Positions 5,692 to 10,255 of a stretch of DNA of 10,255 nucleotides are shown piece by piece. Under the pieces are notes generated by a model that was given only the letters and a program-made list of their open reading frames with translations, was not told the origin of the DNA and ran no database searches. Location: positions 1-10,255 of the forward strand of contig VGFN01000039.1 in assembly GCA_016868875.1 (NCBI GenBank). Reading direction: 5' to 3'. This DNA comes from Bacteroidota bacterium (lineage in GTDB: Bacteria; Bacteroidota; Bacteroidia; UBA7662). A program made the position numbers and the translations under genes. The stretch's first letter is position 1. The number at the start of each line of letters is the position of its first letter.

Positions 5692-8112
5692 TCAAAAGGG
5701 GTAATTGATCCCAAAAACCGTGGAAAATAATGGATAAACCGGGCTCACTCCGTTTTGATTCAAAGATGGTTGATTGCCTTGAACTTCGAATCGCCATTGA
5801 TCATTTCTCCAATCGGGATCGAACCAATTGCCAATAACCCATCGCTTACCGTGGGCCAAAGCGGGATCCCGAACCTTGAGCGCAAAATCAACCCGCATCA
5901 CAAAAAAGCCAAAGTCATAACGCAATCCAAGGCCTTGGTTTAAGGCTATTTCGTTGATAAACCGTTTCCGAGTAAAATTCCCTAGACCGTTGTATGCGGT
6001 GTCATTGAGCGTCCAAATATTGCCAGCATCCATGAACAAGGCAGCTTTAAGGGGACCTACAACCTTGAATCTCCATTCCAAATTGGCCTCCAAACGAATT
6101 TCCCCGAATTGAATGAGTCGCCCATTGGCGTAATTGCTCAAGGAGCCGGGTCCCAACCCTCGAATAGGCCATGCCCTGAGGGAATTGGTCCCACCGCCAA
6201 AGGTCCTTTTCTCCAAGGGTAGGGTTTTTTGATCGCCGAAGGGAAGGCCAACCGAGCCCAAAGCCCTGGTGGCCACCAGGGACTCGCCTTTGCCCACCAA
6301 ATGCTTACGCCATTCGATATCCAGTTTGAGGAATCTGAAATAAGGTAACCCCCAAATGGTATCTTTTAAATTTTGGCTCTTTGAGCCGGCCTTAAGCAAG
6401 GTATAGAAATTGCCTGAACTTTCTAGATTAAGGCCTAGGTAATCCCTCTTGGATTCTCGAATTCGATCCTGTATCCAGGACCCTCGTACACCCGTGCTGA
6501 AATAGGAAACGAAATTCGCTCGTAATAAAGGATCATTTAAGCCATCCAATATTTTTTGTAAAGACTCACTAATTGACCCTGTATTCGCATAGGTAATCTC
6601 CAAAGGCCAAATTTGGTATTGGGTTCTACCGTGAACCAGGCCGCTGATTCCCAAACCTGTTTTGAGAACGTTACGGCCAAAATCTTGTCTCTTTTGACTT
6701 TGGTAAGTGAATGAAACTAAGGTTCGCTCTTCTCCATTAAGTTTCCATTGTTGAAAGAGTCCAGGTGCCAAAATACCTGGAATATTAAGTTGCGCACGAA
6801 GGCCTATGTCCAGGGTATTGAGTCCTGAGCTAGAGGCTGAAGATCCTGTAAGTTGCTGTGATTCAGCTCCCAATGTGGCTCTAAATTCCAATTGATCGCC
6901 TAGGCGTAATGCGTTTCTTCTGGTAAAAGAAATATTGCCATTAATCCCAAACAGCGCAATGGTATTCGTGGAAAATTCATATTCGGTTCTGAATTGCCAA
7001 TTGGGTAGCGGTTTCAAGGCCAACAATACATTCAATTCTTGAGTAGTGTCATTGGCTACTATATTATAGGAACCAGGATCATATAATCCTAAACGAGCGA
7101 AATTTGTTAAGGTCCTACGCAGGCTTCTCTCATTAAACAATGGGTCTTTAAGATTTTCAATTTGATTCAAAAGAAGTTTTTGATTAATAGGCTCACCAGA
7201 ATTCGAAAAACCTAGCCATGGAATAGAGTCGAAGACTCTAGGGAAGCGAAAGTTATTAAAGGAAGGAGGAGAATGTCCAACATAAAGATTCCATTGGCGG
7301 TATTTGTACTTTTTGTGATAATGATCAAGGCTTGGCTTGAGGACTTTTAGGCTCAGGTCGATCGTATAGGGTAAGCGACCACTGTCCGCCTCAAATTCCA
7401 AGAAATCAGTACTGAATCGAAAGAAACCTTGTTCTCGAAGGTTTCTAGAAATTTCACTTCTAATTTCCCCAAGATCAGAGGCTTTGAATATTTGACCGGA
7501 ATATTTTGACTCGAGCGATTTTTGGTCGACAATTCCCTCCAATGCATTTTGGATTTCAGGGGAAAGATTCGTGAACGTAATCATGCCTATTCGATAAGGG
7601 GCCCCTTTTCGAATGGAATAAATTTCCTTCATGCCCGTAATTATTCTTTTGGTAGATGTGGACACTGCAGCGTCTAAATAGCCTTCGGCATGCAAAAATC
7701 TCAGTAAATTATCTTCATTGTTGGCTAAGTTAGAAGAATCGTGCAATACGGGGGGGGCTCCATAGCGCTTATTGATTTTATGCAATAAATTATTAGCAGG
7801 CCATTGCTGTGCAATAAGATACAGTTGCGTTCTTATCGGCCACCCCCCCAAAAATTTTCGGTTTAAACTGGGCTTAAGAGAATTCTTGATTTCTTTTAAT
7901 TTCAGGGGGGTGATTTTATCGGATTTTACCGCAATTTCATTGCTGCTAGGAACTTTAAAAGTCCCTGTATCGATTTCTTCGATAATGTATTTTTTTAAAT
8001 AAACCTGGTCATCTTTCAGGTATGACTGAACTGAGCAGGATGGAAATGCCCAAAAAGAAATAAAGGCGCCAATTAGAATGTGCCTTATATTTGAACGTTG
8101 GAACCTGCTCAT
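5692..8112 (-). CDS. tamL: TamL: TamA/BamA-family outer-membrane assembly lipoprotein
   Basis: TamL is the Bacteroidota lipoprotein counterpart of TamA, an Omp85-type barrel thought to work with TamB in outer-membrane biogenesis. The 806-residue product has an n-region with two Arg, a hydrophobic segment (12-22) and a lipobox-like FPSC with Cys26, so it is probably lipidated. Residues about 30-370 form the POTRA-like region, including LRFLHAEGYLDAAV (137-150) and LREQGFF (225-231). The barrel follows from about 370. FGGGTNSLRAWPIRGLGPGS (638-657) is the equivalent of the Omp85 VRGF/Y motif in the lid loop (here LRAW), and FMDAGNIW (693-700) and the terminal GINYPF, ending in Phe, fit Omp85 barrels. 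Length is usual for TamL. The start is set by ATG at 8112, giving a short signal sequence. Its 5' end overlaps the start of the divergent methyltransferase by 15 bases. No tamB is present in the window. The POTRA half is AT-rich and carries G/C homopolymers. Confidence 0.93.
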   Translation of the reverse strand: MSRFQRSNIRHILIGAFISFWAFPSCSVQSYLKDDQVYLKKYIIEEIDTGTFKVPSSNEIAVKSDKITPLKLKEIKNSLKPSLNRKFLGGWPIRTQLYLIAQQWPANNLLHKINKRYGAPPVLHDSSNLANNEDNLLRFLHAEGYLDAAVSTSTKRIITGMKEIYSIRKGAPYRIGMITFTNLSPEIQNALEGIVDQKSLESKYSGQIFKASDLGEIRSEISRNLREQGFFRFSTDFLEFEADSGRLPYTIDLSLKVLKPSLDHYHKKYKYRQWNLYVGHSPPSFNNFRFPRVFDSIPWLGFSNSGEPINQKLLLNQIENLKDPLFNERSLRRTLTNFARLGLYDPGSYNIVANDTTQELNVLLALKPLPNWQFRTEYEFSTNTIALFGINGNISFTRRNALRLGDQLEFRATLGAESQQLTGSSASSSGLNTLDIGLRAQLNIPGILAPGLFQQWKLNGEERTLVSFTYQSQKRQDFGRNVLKTGLGISGLVHGRTQYQIWPLEITYANTGSISESLQKILDGLNDPLLRANFVSYFSTGVRGSWIQDRIRESKRDYLGLNLESSGNFYTLLKAGSKSQNLKDTIWGLPYFRFLKLDIEWRKHLVGKGESLVATRALGSVGLPFGDQKTLPLEKRTFGGGTNSLRAWPIRGLGPGSLSNYANGRLIQFGEIRLEANLEWRFKVVGPLKAALFMDAGNIWTLNDTAYNGLGNFTRKRFINEIALNQGLGLRYDFGFFVMRVDFALKVRDPALAHGKRWVIGNWFDPDWRNDQWRFEVQGNQPSLNQNGVSPVYPLFSTVFGINYPF
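7750..7910. repeat. tamL: Cluster of three G/C homopolymer tracts inside tamL
   Basis: Within 161 bases of the POTRA-coding part of tamL lie G8 (7750-7757), C7 (7843-7849) and G6 (7905-7910), as read on the plus strand. They encode Ala-Pro-Pro, Leu-Gly-Gly-Trp and Thr-Pro-Leu in frame. Tracts of seven or eight bases can slip in replication and change the reading frame; they are also the usual site of sequencing indels. The reading frame is intact here. Confidence 0.6.
8086..8093 (+). promoter_or_regulatory. Candidate -7 element for the SpoU-family methyltransferase gene
   Basis: TATATTTG is an exact match to TAnnTTTG, ending five bases before the TTG start at 8098. The start of transcription would fall at about the start codon, giving a leaderless or nearly leaderless mRNA. 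No TTG is present at the -33 distance. The element lies inside the tamL coding sequence (codons 7-9). Confidence 0.35.
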
Positions 8113-8988
8113 ATTACCAAACTCGAAGTTAAAGCCTTATTGGCTATTGCACAAAGGCTAGGTGGTAAAGCACAGCGAGAGCTTTTGCTGGAGGGTAACA
8201 AAATGGTTGTAGAAGCAATTCGAAGCGGTTGGAATCCCTTAAAGATAGTCTTAGGGCCATTGTGGATTAAGGATACTGAAGGGATTTTGATGAATTTGGA
8301 TAGGGGAATTACGGTGAGAAGGGCATCAGGTCAGGAAATGGAGCGAATATCGAGACTGAAAACAGCGCCTTCTATCATCGGCTGTTTCGAGATTCCCGAC
8401 TTTAGCCAAAGGTTTCAGGAAGCCAGAAAATCATCTTTACCTTCTACCAAGGATTTAACCCCTTGGTGGTTGGTTGCGGATAGAATTCAAGATCCAGGTA
8501 ATCTGGGCACCATGATTCGCATCGCCGATTGGTTTGGGTTTGAAGGCTTAATTTGTAGCCCCGATACGGTAGATTGTTATAACCCCAAGGTGGTACAGGC
8601 TTCTATGGGTTCTTTGTTTCGCTTACCCGTTCACTATGCTGAACTCAATCCAGCAGAATTAAGACGTTTGACAGGGATGCATTTTTTTGATTTGATGAAT
8701 TCAAATCAAACATTCACGGAGCAGTCAAGCTCTCAAGAAATGCCATGGATTGTGGCTTCTATGCCGGGCGGAATGGATTTAAATAGAATTCAATTTCCCA
8801 AACAAGGGGGGATGTTGCTGGTTGGAAATGAGTCCCAGGGATTAAGTCAAAATGTACTGGATTTAGCAACCCACAGAGTAGGCATTCCATCGTTTGGCAG
8901 CGTGGAGTCTTTGAATGCGGCGGTTGCTACAGGCATCTTCGCCAACTCCATTCGTCAAGCCGAGGTGATTGAATCAGAAGACTCTTGA
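8098..8988 (+). CDS. SpoU/TrmH-family RNA 2'-O-methyltransferase
   Basis: Members transfer methyl from S-adenosylmethionine to a ribose 2'-OH of tRNA or rRNA and have a deep-trefoil-knot (SPOUT) active site. All three motifs are present in the 296-residue product: motif 1 DRIQDPGNLGTMIRIADWFG (128-147, with Asn135 and Arg141), motif 2 LVGNESQGLS (241-250, Glu245) and motif 3 GIPSFGSVESLNAAVATGIF (262-281, Ser271 and Asn273). Residues 1-100 form the substrate-binding domain beginning ITKLEVKALLAIAQ and LLLEGNKMV. RlmB and TrmH-like members share this plan; the RNA target cannot be named. The only canonical start compatible with the N-terminal domain is TTG at 8098, as a stop precedes it at 8092 and the next Met is codon 36. 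It is divergent from tamL, overlapping its start by 15 bases, and its 3' end overlaps the convergent nuclease gene by 15 bases. Confidence 0.95.
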   Translation: MEPAHITKLEVKALLAIAQRLGGKAQRELLLEGNKMVVEAIRSGWNPLKIVLGPLWIKDTEGILMNLDRGITVRRASGQEMERISRLKTAPSIIGCFEIPDFSQRFQEARKSSLPSTKDLTPWWLVADRIQDPGNLGTMIRIADWFGFEGLICSPDTVDCYNPKVVQASMGSLFRLPVHYAELNPAELRRLTGMHFFDLMNSNQTFTEQSSSQEMPWIVASMPGGMDLNRIQFPKQGGMLLVGNESQGLSQNVLDLATHRVGIPSFGSVESLNAAVATGIFANSIRQAEVIESEDS

Positions 8989-10255
8989 CGCATTCACATC
9001 ACCTGTGCACAAAGCATTTATGGTGATAGTGTTATGACCCGGACTCAAGGTGACTGATGCCTGGCTGTAAACCCAATTGCCTGCCGAGAAAGTGCTTATT
9101 AAACCCGCAAAGCGACGGCTCACTTGCAACGCATCGGAGGAGTTGATGGATTGCGAAAGATTAACATCAGCGGCTTTGAGTTTAACGCCAGTCAAGACGG
9201 TTAGTGAGGAAAAGGCACGATTAATGAGCAAGGCATCGTTGGCGCCCACTCCCCCCCAGGCAAGTGGATTCAGCCAATCCAGTGTATAAGTTCCTGATGG
9301 AATATTGGATAAATTAAAATTCCCAAGGGCATCCGTTACGACATTGGCGACGGCTTGGCCTTGACCATCGACAAGGCGAAGGGTCACACCGATCATTGGA
9401 GAAAGCGCGGTATTATCGTATTTCAAAGCACCGCTAAGGCTACTTTGGTTAGCCGCGGTGGCCGCCGTAACTTGAACAGGTACGGTATAGAGGGTACTGG
9501 CTTGGCCAGTGTAACCCAGGCTCAGCGAACAAATGGCATTGTAGGTGCTGCCAGGGGTAAGGGTAGCGTTGTTACGAAGGGTAATGTTGAAACTTTCGCC
9601 CGGTGCTACGGAGAAATTAGCCATTGAACTTCCTCCGTTAGGTCCAAATTCAAGGCCAGTTCCGCTGATAGACAATCCGTTAACTTGCATGGGTTGATTT
9701 CCTCCGTTAAAGACCCACAGGTCGTGACTACGGATGGAGCCTACTCCCACAACACCCAATGTTATCGAATTTTCGCTAAGACGAGCGTCCCGAATATTGG
9801 GTGGGGCAGATGGTGGAAGTACAGTGCTAAGCCGATCCAAGAATTGAGGGTAATCCACCAAGGCATTTCGGTTGCCTTGAGCGCTTTGGATATCGTTGTT
9901 TCGGCGTATAGCCACGGAGTCGGAAGGAAATAATTTAACCCATTCACGCAGCATACGCTGTTGCGCTGTATCCAAAAAGCTCTGAATAACAGCGCTGTTG
10001 GCGGCATGCCTCAGGGCAAAGTACAGAATGGCTCTCGATACAGGGCCTTTGTGCGCGTCGCGGGGTTCGAACCATATGGAGTTTGCTTTGGAACCCCCGG
10101 TATAGGTGAGGGTGGGGTTGGGTACCCAACCGAACGGTTTGTTGCCTCGCGCAGAATTGAGCCCTCCGTCGGTGATGAACAAATGGTGCATATCGCTTTG
10201 CATAGGCTCTACGGAACCCATAAAGCTCTGCGGCCAGGTATGTTCGGTGTTCATG
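8974..10255 (-). CDS. Secreted endonuclease I-type nuclease with Ig/ASH-like and dockerin-like C-terminal modules, 5'-truncated by window edge
   Basis: Endonuclease I (His-Me finger) enzymes are secreted metal-dependent DNA/RNA nucleases. The visible 426 residues start inside the catalytic domain: EHTWPQSF (4-11, Glu4 the presumed metal ligand and His5 the presumed general base), MQSDMHHLFITDGGLNSARG (18-37), EPRDAHKGPVSRAILYFALR (63-82) and QGNRNALVDYP (126-136). The Met at 10254 is probably internal because the signal peptide and earlier part of the domain are missing. Next come an ASH/DUF1573-like beta domain (about 165-262, NGGNQPMQVNGLSISG to YTVPVQV), an SdrB/carboxypeptidase-regulatory-like domain (272-325, TDALGNFNLSNIPSGTYTL), and a dockerin-like module: GGVGANDALLINRAFSSL (334-351), AADVNLSQSINSSDALQVSR (361-380) and CTGDVNASRVF at the end. 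The stop falls at the usual GDVN cap and no type IX secretion C-terminal domain follows. Its 3' end overlaps the methyltransferase gene by 15 bases. Confidence 0.9.
   Translation of the reverse strand, partial: MNTEHTWPQSFMGSVEPMQSDMHHLFITDGGLNSARGNKPFGWVPNPTLTYTGGSKANSIWFEPRDAHKGPVSRAILYFALRHAANSAVIQSFLDTAQQRMLREWVKLFPSDSVAIRRNNDIQSAQGNRNALVDYPQFLDRLSTVLPPSAPPNIRDARLSENSITLGVVGVGSIRSHDLWVFNGGNQPMQVNGLSISGTGLEFGPNGGSSMANFSVAPGESFNITLRNNATLTPGSTYNAICSLSLGYTGQASTLYTVPVQVTAATAANQSSLSGALKYDNTALSPMIGVTLRLVDGQGQAVANVVTDALGNFNLSNIPSGTYTLDWLNPLAWGGVGANDALLINRAFSSLTVLTGVKLKAADVNLSQSINSSDALQVSRRFAGLISTFSAGNWVYSQASVTLSPGHNTITINALCTGDVNASRVF

Noticed and set aside
5120..5704. Long plus-strand open frame of 194 codons across rplU and the region beside it
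   Set aside because: It runs antisense to rplU and rpmA, whose products are unmistakable, and shows no family motif. It is a shadow frame.
7353..7547. Extra minus-strand open frame inside tamL as evidence of a frameshift
   Set aside because: The tamL frame is continuous over 806 codons with motifs at both ends, so the other frame is incidental.
8152..8160. Minus-strand TAGCCTTTG as a tamL promoter
   Set aside because: It resembles TAnnTTTG but has three bases, not two, between TA and TTTG, and no spaced TTG. I could not support a tamL promoter.
10252..10254. ATG at 10254 as the true start of the nuclease
   Set aside because: The sequence MNTEHTWPQS is the middle of the endonuclease I domain; the signal peptide and preceding part must lie beyond the window.

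Overview
The window reads as ordinary chromosomal DNA of a Bacteroidota bacterium. The L27 start (MAHKKGVGSSKNGRES), the KAS III of the DIRNQCSGF type, the TamA-like outer-membrane lipoprotein (TamL) and the nuclease ending in a dockerin-like GDVN module are all forms I associate with this phylum, perhaps the Flavobacteriales or relatives. Genes are packed very tightly. Local GC varies from about 30% to 67% in sampled 60-base lines. I see no rRNA, tRNA, CRISPR array, insertion sequence or phage gene.

Layout. (1) Bases 1-818, plus strand: the 3' part of a Ppx/GppA-type polyphosphate/pppGpp phosphohydrolase whose start lies off the left edge. (2) Bases 4838-820, minus strand: fabH (KAS III), then a secreted ~299-residue beta-rich barrel-like protein, then a ~677-residue protein with a worn helix-hairpin-helix-like segment and a large outer-membrane barrel-like region. 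The last two overlap by ATGA, and a candidate promoter with a palindrome over it sits upstream of fabH. (3) Bases 5581-4972, minus strand: rplU-rpmA (L21, L27) with its own candidate promoter. (4) Bases 8112-5692, minus strand: tamL. (5) Bases 8098-8988, plus strand: a SpoU/TrmH-type RNA 2'-O-methyltransferase, head to head with tamL and overlapping it by 15 bases. (6) Bases 10255-8974, minus strand: an endonuclease I-type secreted nuclease with ASH-like, SdrB/carboxypeptidase-regulatory-like and dockerin-like C-terminal modules; its start lies off the right edge and its 3' end overlaps the methyltransferase by 15 bases.

Themes. Three genes (tamL and the two barrel-type genes) concern the outer membrane, and fabH supplies its fatty acids. 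rplU, rpmA and the methyltransferase serve the translation apparatus. Nothing here forms an obvious new defence or mobile system. The points most worth a second look are the fabH-barrel-HhH/barrel cluster, the eroded HhH domain, the palindrome over the presumed fabH promoter, the homopolymer tracts in tamL, the divergent start overlap, and the nuclease that ends in a dockerin-like cap with no visible type IX secretion domain.
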